The notes under the pieces: generated by a model
The model's input: only the letters and a program-made list of their open reading frames with translations
Database searches by the model: none
Told to the model about the DNA's origin: nothing
Shown: in pieces, positions 18,182 to 25,685 of the stretch
Layout of the letters: every line of letters starts with the position of its first letter
Position numbering within the stretch: the stretch's first letter is position 1
Translations under genes and position numbers: made by a program
Source: Acidimicrobiia bacterium
GTDB taxonomy: Bacteria; Actinomycetota; Acidimicrobiia; Spongiisociales; Spongiisociaceae
DNA: 63,784 nt
Assembly (NCBI GenBank): GCA_022827785.1
Contig: JAJEIM010000007.1
Coordinates: 1-63,784, forward strand
Direction of reading: 5' to 3'

Positions 18182-18858
18182 CCGCGGGCGCCTTCTGGAG
18201 GCAGGTGGTGTGGGTGATGGCCAGAGACCTGCGCGTCGAACTCCGGGGCGGCGATGCACTGCGGCTGGTGAGCCCGTTCGCCGCCCTAGCGCTCATCCTG
18301 GCTCCCCTCGCCATCGGCACCGACACCGCCCTGCTCCGCCGGATCGGACCGGGCATGCTCTGGCTGGTGGTGGTGCTGTTCGGCATGACCATCACCCTCC
18401 GGTCCGGCGCCCACGGGTCCGGTCCGGTCAGGGACCTCCTCACTCTGAGCGGCCTCGACCCCGCCGCCGACTTCCTGGGGCGGAGCCTGGCCGGCGCCAT
18501 CCTGCTGTTCGGCGCCGCCCTGGTGCTCGCTCCGTTGATGATCGTGCTCTACGCACCGGAGGGAGCACCGGGTTGGGGATGGCTGGCATTGCTGGCAATC
18601 GCGGGGGTGATGGCGCTCGGGCTCTTGGGATCGCTGGTGAGCACGCTGGTTTCCGGCCTCCGTACGCGCACCGCGCTCGGGCCGTTGCTGGCGCTCCCAC
18701 CGGCCGTCCCGGTCCTCCTGGCCACTTCCCGCGGCACGGATTCCGCCCTCTCCCAACGGGGTAGCCTTTCCTGGTTGCTCCTGCTGGTGGCCATGAACCT
18801 GGCCCTCGTCATCGTGGGCGTGCTGCTGGCGGGGCCCATGGACGAGACCACCCGGTAA
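18178..18858 (+). CDS. ccmB: Haem exporter membrane protein
   Basis: 226 residues with six predicted hydrophobic helices. The N-terminal RDLRVELRGGDALRL and SPFAALALILAPLA, then VVLFGMTITLRSGAHG, are recognisable CcmB features. It forms the membrane part of the CcmABCD complex. Length is close to the usual ~220 residues. It starts within the stop of ccmA (ATGA). Confidence 0.85.
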   Translation: MTAGAFWRQVVWVMARDLRVELRGGDALRLVSPFAALALILAPLAIGTDTALLRRIGPGMLWLVVVLFGMTITLRSGAHGSGPVRDLLTLSGLDPAADFLGRSLAGAILLFGAALVLAPLMIVLYAPEGAPGWGWLALLAIAGVMALGLLGSLVSTLVSGLRTRTALGPLLALPPAVPVLLATSRGTDSALSQRGSLSWLLLLVAMNLALVIVGVLLAGPMDETTR

Positions 18859-18922
18859 GGACGCGCGTCATGGCACCATCCCTCCGGGCCCACGCAGCCC
18901 GACCTGGAAGCGACCGGATCCG

Positions 18923-19684
18923 ATGACCGGTGGAGCCGCCACCATCCGCCCGAAACCCCGGGCAATAACCGTGGCCGGCTCGGCCGCGCTGTGCTTGATG
19001 GTGGTCGGCCTCTACATGTCGGTCACCGCTCCGAAAGAGGAAACCCAGGGAGAGGCCGCCCGATTGCTGTTCGTCCACGTTCCGTCCGTGATCACCGCCT
19101 ACATCGCTCTCGGCACCGGCCTGGTGGCGGCGGCCTGGTACCTGATCCGCCGCTCCCCCACAGCCGACCTGGTATCGGCGGCCGCGATCGAGGTCGGCGT
19201 GCTGCTCACTGCCATGACCCTGCTCACCGGCATGATCTGGGGACGCTTCGTCTGGGGGGTCTGGTGGGACTGGGGTGACGCCCGGATGGTCTCCACCGCC
19301 GTGCTGTTCTTCTTCTACCTTGGATACCTGGCACTGCGCCGGGCGATCGTGGACGCTCGGGTCCGGGCTCTTCGCTGTGCCGTGCTGGGGATCGTGGGGT
19401 TCGTCCAGGTACCGATCGTGCACTACTCGGTACTCTGGTTCCGGACCCTCCACCAGGGTCCATCGATCATCCGTCCCGACCTGGCCGACAGCACCATGGA
19501 CGCCGCCTTCGTCGCTCCTCTGGGCGCCGCACTGGCCGCCTTCATCGCCGCCCTCGCCTACCTACTTCTGGTCCGAGTGCGCATCGCCCGCCTCGAAGCG
19601 GCGGTCGCCCGGTCGGCAACCACATCTCAACCGGTCGGCGCGTCGGTTGGTCCTCCGCAACTCGGAGGCCGTGATGGCCGGTAA
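18923..19684 (+). CDS. ccmC: Haem-handling protein of cytochrome c maturation
   Basis: 253 residues, six hydrophobic helices. The tryptophan-rich haem motif WGVWWDWGDARMVST is intact near residues 111-125, and external histidines are visible (FVHVPSV and IVHYSVLWFRTLHQG). CcmC loads haem on to CcmE outside the membrane. It begins 64 bp after ccmB and overlaps the start of ccmD. Confidence 0.92.
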   Translation: MTGGAATIRPKPRAITVAGSAALCLMVVGLYMSVTAPKEETQGEAARLLFVHVPSVITAYIALGTGLVAAAWYLIRRSPTADLVSAAAIEVGVLLTAMTLLTGMIWGRFVWGVWWDWGDARMVSTAVLFFFYLGYLALRRAIVDARVRALRCAVLGIVGFVQVPIVHYSVLWFRTLHQGPSIIRPDLADSTMDAAFVAPLGAALAAFIAALAYLLLVRVRIARLEAAVARSATTSQPVGASVGPPQLGGRDGR

Positions 19685-19793
19685 CTGGGTGCTGTTCGGC
19701 TACCTGGTGGCCTACGGGATGCTGGTGGTCTATGCTGCCTGCCAGGCACTCCGCATCCGGCGGCTCCAACGGCGCCTGCCCCCGGAGACATGA
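19674..19793 (+). CDS. ccmD: Small haem exporter subunit
   Basis: 39 residues. One hydrophobic helix (residues 5-25) is followed by a basic tail QALRIRRLQRRL, which is the standard CcmD layout. CcmD stabilises the CcmABC complex with CcmE. The CGGAGG ribosome binding site lies within the end of ccmC, and the stop overlaps the ccmE ATG. Its size and position between ccmC and ccmE carry the identification, since CcmD sequences are poorly conserved. Confidence 0.8.
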   Translation: MAGNWVLFGYLVAYGMLVVYAACQALRIRRLQRRLPPET

Positions 19794-20209
19794 ACCGTCG
19801 CCACCTTCTGGTCCCGGCAGGGGCGCTCCTGGCGATCGTGGTCGGCTTCCTGGTGTGGGGGGGTCTCACGGAAAACGTCGTCTACTACCTGACACCCTCC
19901 GAAGCGGTCGATCAGCGGGCCGACCAGGAGCCCGGCTACCGGTTCCGGCTGGGGGGCCTGGTCGAGGCGGACTGGATGGAAGGGACCGATGAAGGAGTCC
20001 GGTTCATGGTCGGCGACGGCGCCGTCTCGATACCTGTCGAGCATGCCGGAGCCGTGCCACAGCTGTTCCGGCCCGGTATCGGAGTGGTCGTCGAGGGGGC
20101 CTGGGACGGTGACCTGTTCCGGTCGGACACCCTGCTGATCAACCACGACGAGCAGTACCGGGCCGTGGACGGCGAGGGGACCTACCAGGTACCGACCGGG
20201 CAGCCATGA
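19790..20209 (+). CDS. ccmE: Haem chaperone
   Basis: 139 residues: an N-terminal anchor (residues 8-26) and a beta-barrel periplasmic domain. The covalent haem-binding motif is present as NHDEQY near residues 118-123, with the reactive His and the downstream Tyr, so this is the classical His-type CcmE rather than the Cys-type of archaea and some Deltaproteobacteria. YYLTPSEAV and FRPGIGVVVEGAW are family segments. It is coupled to ccmD and ccmF by 4-base overlaps. Confidence 0.92.
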   Translation: MNRRHLLVPAGALLAIVVGFLVWGGLTENVVYYLTPSEAVDQRADQEPGYRFRLGGLVEADWMEGTDEGVRFMVGDGAVSIPVEHAGAVPQLFRPGIGVVVEGAWDGDLFRSDTLLINHDEQYRAVDGEGTYQVPTGQP

Positions 20210-22233
20210 TCGCCTGGCTGGGGCTCGGCTCGATCCTGGTCGCTCTCGGGGCGGCGCTGGCGTTGGCGTGGAGGGGATTGCCCGCCCTGATGGGTCGGGG
20301 CTCCGCGCCGATGGAGCGAATGAGAGGTCCCGTGCCGTGGCTCCTCGGCGGTGCCGCGGCCGCCATGCTGGTGCTGGAGATCGGCCTCCTGGCCGGCGAC
20401 TTCTCGATCGCCTACATCGCCGACAACCATCGGGCAGGAACCCCGCTGATCTTCACGATCGCCGCCGGATGGGCCGCTCTCGAGGGCTCGATCGTCCTGT
20501 GGGGGCTGGTGCTGGCCGCCTTCACCGGAGCGGCCTTCCGCTCCATGTACCGGCGCGATCACCCGCTGGCCGGAGCGACCCTGTCGGTGCTGGGGATGCT
20601 GGCCGTCTTCTGGTTCGGCCTGATGGCCACGGTCGCCAACCCCTTCGCGGTCTGTACCGCAGCGGCCGATACCGCCGGGTGCGCCGTGTCGGGTTGGGCG
20701 CCGTGGTCGGCCGTAGACCTTCCCGGCGCCGGCCGGGGCGCCAATCCCCTCCTCCAGAACCACATCCTGATGGCCGTCCACCCGCCCGTCCTGTACGTGG
20801 GGTACGTTGGCTTCTCGGTGCCCTTCGCGGTCGGCATGGCCTCGCTCGCCAAAGTCGACCACGGCGAAACCTGGCTACGGACAACCCGAACCTGGACCCT
20901 CATTGCCTGGGGATTCCTAACCGCAGGCATCGTGCTGGGCGCATGGTGGAGCTACGAGGTGCTGGGCTGGGGCGGCTACTGGGCCTGGGATCCGGTTGAG
21001 AACGCCTCCTTCATCCCATGGTTGCTTGCCACCGCCTTCATCCACTCCTCGGTGGTCCAGTTGCGGCGGGGCGTGCTCCAGTCCTGGAACTACGTGCTGG
21101 TGATCGGCGCCTTCTCGGCCACCATCCTCGGTACCTTCCTGACCCGCTCGGGGGTGATCGCCTCGGTGCACAGCTTCACCCAGTCCTCCATCGGCCCGGT
21201 GCTGCTGGCGTTCCTGGCGGTGGTCCTGGCTGGGTCCCTGGCACTGTTCGCCACCCGCATCCACCTGGTGGGCAGCGCTCCCCGCCTCGACTCGCTGGCC
21301 AGCCGGGAGGGCGCCTTCCTCCTCAACAACCTGCTCCTGACGGTTTTCGCCTTCGTGGTGCTCTCGGGCACCCTGTTCCCGCTGGCCGTGGAGGCCGTCC
21401 AGGGCAGCACGGTGGGCGTGGGACGGCCGTTCTTCGACCGGTGGGCCGTGCCGCTCTCGTACTGCCTGATCCTGGCCATGGGCATCGGGCCCATAACGCC
21501 GTTCCGGGTGGCCCGCCGCCACGTGGTGTGGGAGCGGATACGAACGCCCATCCGGATCTCCCTGGGACTCTCGGCCCTGCTGGTTCTCCTGGTGAGCCGC
21601 AACCGGCACGTGATCGTGGTGGTGCTGCTGGCGGTCTTCGTGGTCTCCGCGATCGTCCGTCATTTGGCAACCCTGGCGCGCCGGCGCGCCACCGCCGCCG
21701 GCCAGGGATCGATGGCCGCGGCGGGGTACCTGATGAGACGGGATCCGGGCTACTGGGGTGGGCAGATCTCCCATATCGGGGTGGCCATCCTGGCGGTGGG
21801 GATAGCGGTCTCGGCCAACCTCTCCGCCTCGGGGTCCATCGCCCTGAGCCCGGGAGAGACCACACCCTTCGCCGGCTATGAGATCACCTACCGCGGCCCG
21901 TTCTCGCGCGCCGAGCCGAACCGGGATGTCCTGGGCGTACGCCTGGACGTGTCGCGAGGCGGCGAAGCGGCAACCGTGATGTCTCCGAGCCTCAACAGCT
22001 ACGGCAACGGCGCCCCTCCGGTCGTCACCCCCGCGGTGTACTCGACGCCGCGGGGAGACCTGTACGTCTCGCTCACCCGGCTCGACAGCTCGGGAATGGT
22101 GGCCGATGTGTGGAGCTACCCCCTCCAGTGGATGGTATGGCTGGGCGGGCTGGTCACGGCCGCAGGCGCCGGATTCTCGCTCTCGGCCGTGACGGGCAGG
22201 AGAAGGCAGGCCGTGGGGGCCGGTCGTGGCTGA
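20206..22233 (+). CDS. ccmF: Cytochrome c haem lyase subunit
   Basis: 675 residues, many membrane helices. The WWD-type haem motif reads GWGGYWAWDPVENASF near residues 255-270, followed by TRSGVIASVHSF. Family histidines are seen in the first half (NHILMAVHPPVLY). The C-terminal extracytoplasmic domain (about 540-650) matches the CcmF end region. CcmF takes haem from CcmE and attaches it to apocytochrome. It overlaps ccmE and the following ccmH. Confidence 0.93.
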   Translation: MIAWLGLGSILVALGAALALAWRGLPALMGRGSAPMERMRGPVPWLLGGAAAAMLVLEIGLLAGDFSIAYIADNHRAGTPLIFTIAAGWAALEGSIVLWGLVLAAFTGAAFRSMYRRDHPLAGATLSVLGMLAVFWFGLMATVANPFAVCTAAADTAGCAVSGWAPWSAVDLPGAGRGANPLLQNHILMAVHPPVLYVGYVGFSVPFAVGMASLAKVDHGETWLRTTRTWTLIAWGFLTAGIVLGAWWSYEVLGWGGYWAWDPVENASFIPWLLATAFIHSSVVQLRRGVLQSWNYVLVIGAFSATILGTFLTRSGVIASVHSFTQSSIGPVLLAFLAVVLAGSLALFATRIHLVGSAPRLDSLASREGAFLLNNLLLTVFAFVVLSGTLFPLAVEAVQGSTVGVGRPFFDRWAVPLSYCLILAMGIGPITPFRVARRHVVWERIRTPIRISLGLSALLVLLVSRNRHVIVVVLLAVFVVSAIVRHLATLARRRATAAGQGSMAAAGYLMRRDPGYWGGQISHIGVAILAVGIAVSANLSASGSIALSPGETTPFAGYEITYRGPFSRAEPNRDVLGVRLDVSRGGEAATVMSPSLNSYGNGAPPVVTPAVYSTPRGDLYVSLTRLDSSGMVADVWSYPLQWMVWLGGLVTAAGAGFSLSAVTGRRRQAVGAGRG

Positions 22234-22624
22234 CAGGCGGGCCATCCTGGCCGGCGTCGCCACCTTGATCCTGGCGGGGATCGTCGGGTGGGGATTCGTG
22301 GTCGGCGAGCCGAGCAACCAGGACCGGGTGGAGGCGCTCGGCGCCCGGATCCGGTGTCCGGTCTGCCAGGGGGAATCGATAGCCGACTCCCCCACGCCCT
22401 ATGCCAACGACATACTTGCGTTCGTGGAGGAGAAGGTGGACGAGGGCTGGAGCGATGACCAGATCCTGGACTACCTGGAGGCCAGGTTCGAGGGCATCCG
22501 GCTCGACCCCCGCTTCTCGGGCGCCACGGTGCTGCTCTGGGTGCTGCCGGCCGGAGTGGCCGTCGCCGGCGCCTGGCTGGCCGCCCGGCGCCTGATCCGG
22601 CGACCGGAGCCTGTCGATGGGTGA
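22226..22624 (+). CDS. ccmH: Apocytochrome thiol-handling protein
   Basis: 132 residues: N-terminal hydrophobic segment, the redox motif RCPVCQGESIADS near residues 36-48, then a helical bundle ending in a second hydrophobic segment (about 92-115). This matches CcmH/CycL, which reduces or presents the CxxCH cysteines of apocytochrome c. The start is GTG, overlapping ccmF by 8 bp, and the end overlaps the TPR gene by 8 bp. Confidence 0.9.
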   Translation: MADRRAILAGVATLILAGIVGWGFVVGEPSNQDRVEALGARIRCPVCQGESIADSPTPYANDILAFVEEKVDEGWSDDQILDYLEARFEGIRLDPRFSGATVLLWVLPAGVAVAGAWLAARRLIRRPEPVDG

Positions 22625-23390
22625 CGGGCGTTCGGCAGGCCGGCGGCGAGCCCTGATCGAGGCGGACATCCGGGACGTCCGCCGGCAGCTGGCCGCCGAC
22701 GAGCTCGACGCCGCCACGGCCAGGCAGCTGATCGAGCGTTACCGGCAGGAGTTGGACTCCATCGAGGCCGGGACGGACGACGGAGTCCCGGAGCAGGCCG
22801 GTCCCGCCCGGTCCGGGCGGCGCCTGGCGGGAACGTTGCTCCTGATCGGCGCCGTGGTCGCGGTGTCGGTGACCGCATACCTTGCAATCCGGCCGAGGGA
22901 GGGTGGGTTCGTGACCGGCAACGCGGAGGCGCCGGTAGACCTTTCCGAGGTGACCAACGACCAGATGGAGGCGGTCATCGCCGCCAACCCCGATGTGCCC
23001 GAGATCGCCGCCATGCGGCTCAGCCTGGCCGACCGTTACTTCGAGGCCGGCGAGTTCTCGAATGCCCTCCCCCACTACCTGGGCGCGCTCGACGGGGTCC
23101 TGGACCGTACCCGCCGATCCCGGGCCCTCGCCAGGGTCGGCTGGATGACCTTCGAGTCGGGCAACCCCGCCATCGCCAGGTCCTACCTGGAAGAGGCTCT
23201 GGCCGTGGATAGCAGCTACGCGGAGGCCCACCTGTTCCTCGGCTTGCTGCTGCTGGCCGAGGAGGACGCACCCGGCGCACTGGAACACCTGGAACCCCTG
23301 CTGGACGAGGAGTACCTTCCCGAAGGGACGCGGAGGGCGATCGAGGAACGCATCGCCGAAGCCCGGCGGCTGCCGGGGTCCGGCGCATGA
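22617..23390 (+). CDS. TPR-containing cytochrome c biogenesis protein (CcmI/CycH-like)
   Basis: 257 residues. A cytoplasmic helical segment (RRALIEADIRDVRRQLAAD) is followed by one membrane helix near 72-90 and a tetratricopeptide region (about 120-245) with LADRYFEAGEFSNALPHYL and AEAHLFLGLLLLAEED. CcmI proteins bind the C-terminus of apocytochrome c. Position directly between ccmH and ccmG supports that role, although the sequence is divergent. All joins are short overlaps. Confidence 0.78.
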   Translation: MGDGRSAGRRRALIEADIRDVRRQLAADELDAATARQLIERYRQELDSIEAGTDDGVPEQAGPARSGRRLAGTLLLIGAVVAVSVTAYLAIRPREGGFVTGNAEAPVDLSEVTNDQMEAVIAANPDVPEIAAMRLSLADRYFEAGEFSNALPHYLGALDGVLDRTRRSRALARVGWMTFESGNPAIARSYLEEALAVDSSYAEAHLFLGLLLLAEEDAPGALEHLEPLLDEEYLPEGTRRAIEERIAEARRLPGSGA

Positions 23391-23986
23391 GTTCCCGCGG
23401 GCGCTACCTGCTGGTGGCCGGGCTGGTGGTCGTCGGCCTAGCGGTATCCGTCTTCGCCGCCCGGTTCGGGGACGGCGGCGGCCGGAGCGCTTCGCCGGTC
23501 GTCGGCGCGGCGGTTCCCGACCTGACCCTCCCCTACCTGGACGGTGAAGGTTCCCTGAACCTGGCGGACCTGAGTGGCTCGCAGGATGTGGTGGTGGTCA
23601 ACTTCTTCGCCTCCTGGTGCCTGCAATGCCGGAACGAGCACGCCGACCTCATCTCCACAGCCGACGCCTACCGGGACCGATCGGTCCGGTTCCTGGGGGT
23701 CGCCTTCCAGGACAATCCGGCCCGCGCCATCGCCTTCCTGGACGAGTTGGGCCAGGGGGCGACCACCATCTATGTGTCGGATCCGGGCTCCCGCGCCGCC
23801 ATCGAGTTCGGGATCTTCGGCGTCCCTGAGACCGTCTTCATCTCCGGCGGCGTCATCGTAGGGAAGTTCCTCGGCGAGACCGACGCCCTCATCCTGAGCC
23901 AGGCCCTGGAGCGGCTCCTCATCGGTCAGTCAATCGAATCGAGGCAGGTCGGCGAGTTCCGCCAGGCCCCCGACGGAGAGTCGTAG
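23387..23986 (+). CDS. ccmG: Thioredoxin-like thiol-disulfide protein (CcmG/ResA)
   Basis: 199 residues: one N-terminal anchor (residues 7-24), then a TlpA/ResA-type thioredoxin domain. The redox site is FFASWCLQCRNEH near residues 73-85 and the cis-proline is in FGVPETVFI. It keeps CcmH or apocytochrome thiols reduced outside the cell. A 56-bp fragment of this gene spanning the redox site is duplicated 1.9 kb downstream (25491-25546). Last gene of the ccm operon. Confidence 0.88.
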   Translation: MSSRGRYLLVAGLVVVGLAVSVFAARFGDGGGRSASPVVGAAVPDLTLPYLDGEGSLNLADLSGSQDVVVVNFFASWCLQCRNEHADLISTADAYRDRSVRFLGVAFQDNPARAIAFLDELGQGATTIYVSDPGSRAAIEFGIFGVPETVFISGGVIVGKFLGETDALILSQALERLLIGQSIESRQVGEFRQAPDGES

Positions 23987-24025
23987 ACCCGTCCTCGCCG
24001 CCCGCGACTCCGGTCGCCACGCGCA

Positions 24026-24031
24026 TAGTCT
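24026..24031 (+). promoter_or_regulatory. -10 element (TAGTCT) before the histidine kinase
   Basis: TAGTCT lies 92 bases before the likely ATG at 24124, which has its own GGGGGAA ribosome binding site. This would give a leadered transcript separate from the ccm operon. Confidence 0.4.
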
Positions 24032-24123
24032 TGAGTCACGAGCACCAGATTGCGATTCCGGTTGCGCCCGAACGGGGCACGGGCAGGCGCAGACCGACCA
24101 TTTGCGAGACGGGGGAACCACAG

Positions 24124-25410
24124 ATGACCGATCAGAAACACCCGCCAGAGCGACGGATCGACAGCAACAACCCCTTAGGGATGTCCCGGTTCAGCATCCG
24201 GCGCTACTCGATCCAGCACTTCCTTCTGATCGTGCTGGTCAACGTCCTGCTGGCGATACTGACCGTCGCCACGATCCGGTGGGGTAACGCGGCGCTGGTA
24301 GCGCTGTCGGCCACGACCATGGTCATCGTCTGGATCAAGACAATCCTGGTGGTCTGGGTGGGTACGCGTACGGTCGAGGTTGAGATCTGGACCAGACGCC
24401 TCGGCATGGGGGACTTCGACTACCGCATCGAGCCGAGGGGAAACGATGAAATCTCCAAGGCTTGTGAAGCGTTGGAGACGTTGCGGCTCCGTTCAATCGA
24501 GGTCGTGAGGCTGCAACTCGTGGAACGGCTCAGTGCCGAGTTGGCCGCCGCCAACGCCGACCTGGAGACTCGGAACCTGGAACTGGACCGGACCCTCTCC
24601 CAACTCCGCGAGGCGCAGGACCAGTTGGTCGCCCAGCAGAAGCTGCGGGAGATGGTCGATCTGGCCTCCGGGGTGGCCCACGAGATCAGAAACCCGCTGA
24701 ACTTCGTAGCCAACTTCACCGACGGATCCGCGGAGCTTCTGGATGAACTGATGGAGGCTCTGAGCCGGGACGAACGGGATGATGGAGAGATCGAGGGGAT
24801 CAGCAATGAGATCCGGACCAACATGGACTACATCCGGAGGAACCTGGGCCGGGCCGACCGGGTAATCCAGGGCATGATCGACATCGGAAGCGTCAAAGGC
24901 GCCTGGCAGGAGGTCAGCCTGAACGTGTTGGTGCGGCAGGCCGTGCGGGCCGCGGAGGATGCCTACATTGCCGCCAACGGCGGCGGGAAGCCCCATGTGG
25001 AAGTGCGGGAGGACCCGACTGATCCACGATGTCTGGTAGTGCCCGAAGGCTTGGCATTGGCGGTCATGTGCCTGGTCCAGAACTCCTTCGAAGCCGTGGC
25101 CGCCGGTGAGCGGCCCGACGCGCCGATCACCGTGTCCGTCGAGGCCGGCGAAGACCTGATCGATGTGATCGTCAAAGACGAAGGCTGTGGTATGACCCAG
25201 GAAGTGCTGCAGAACGTCATGACGCCCTTCTACACCACCAGGCAGGGCGATAACAAGGGGGCGGGCCTGGGCCTGCCTCAGGCCGCGGAGGTCGCCCGCG
25301 CCCACGGCGGCAACGTGGAGATTGCGTCGACACCCGGAAAGGGCACCACCGTAACTATGACGCTGAGCATGCGGCCCACCCCGGCCAACACCGAGGAGCC
25401 TGTCTCGTAA
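24124..25410 (+). CDS. Membrane sensor histidine kinase
   Basis: 428 residues. Two membrane helices (about 32-56 and 60-85) enclose almost no external sensor. A HAMP-like segment (90-140) and a coiled coil follow (ANADLETRNLELDRTL, LREAQDQLVAQQ). The phospho-accepting His is in VAHEIRNPLNFV near 184. ATPase boxes are CLVQNSFEA (N), VKDEGCGM (G1), TPFYTTR (F) and NKGAGLGLP (G2), all intact. The architecture resembles NtrB-like or DcuS-less simple kinases. No response regulator gene is in the window, so the kinase is an orphan. A longer in-frame start at 24031 overlaps the promoter and was not used. Confidence 0.9.
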   Translation: MTDQKHPPERRIDSNNPLGMSRFSIRRYSIQHFLLIVLVNVLLAILTVATIRWGNAALVALSATTMVIVWIKTILVVWVGTRTVEVEIWTRRLGMGDFDYRIEPRGNDEISKACEALETLRLRSIEVVRLQLVERLSAELAAANADLETRNLELDRTLSQLREAQDQLVAQQKLREMVDLASGVAHEIRNPLNFVANFTDGSAELLDELMEALSRDERDDGEIEGISNEIRTNMDYIRRNLGRADRVIQGMIDIGSVKGAWQEVSLNVLVRQAVRAAEDAYIAANGGGKPHVEVREDPTDPRCLVVPEGLALAVMCLVQNSFEAVAAGERPDAPITVSVEAGEDLIDVIVKDEGCGMTQEVLQNVMTPFYTTRQGDNKGAGLGLPQAAEVARAHGGNVEIASTPGKGTTVTMTLSMRPTPANTEEPVS

Positions 25411-25490
25411 CGACAACGGACCTTGCCTCCTCCCGGCAACCGATGATCGCAAGTCCGCAAGTCTTCACCGCCCCTGGGTGAGCTTCGTAG

Positions 25491-25546
25491 CTCCTGTTGC
25501 CTGCGAAGCCGAAACGAGCACGCCGACCTCATCTCCACAGCCGACG
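25491..25546 (+). pseudogene. Duplicated 56-bp fragment of ccmG
   Basis: 52 of 56 bases match 23611-23666 in ccmG without gaps, including 31 identical bases in a row. The original segment covers the WCLQC redox site. The copy is not in an open gene of its own; in the parental frame the second cysteine codon and the CLQC motif are altered (Gln to Arg, Cys to Ser). It lies in the 275-bp gap between the histidine kinase and the lipoprotein gene, whose remainder shows nothing recognisable. Confidence 0.65.
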
Positions 25547-25685
25547 GACGAGACCACAGAGTCGCTGACTCGCTTAGAGTGTGCATGCGCTAGCTTGAGA
25601 CGTGTGAATGTCGTGAAGCGTCAAGGTGTCTCGCTGCCGAACTAGAGACCCGGGAACAAGGGTGTCGGCCAGCCGTGCGGAGCCA

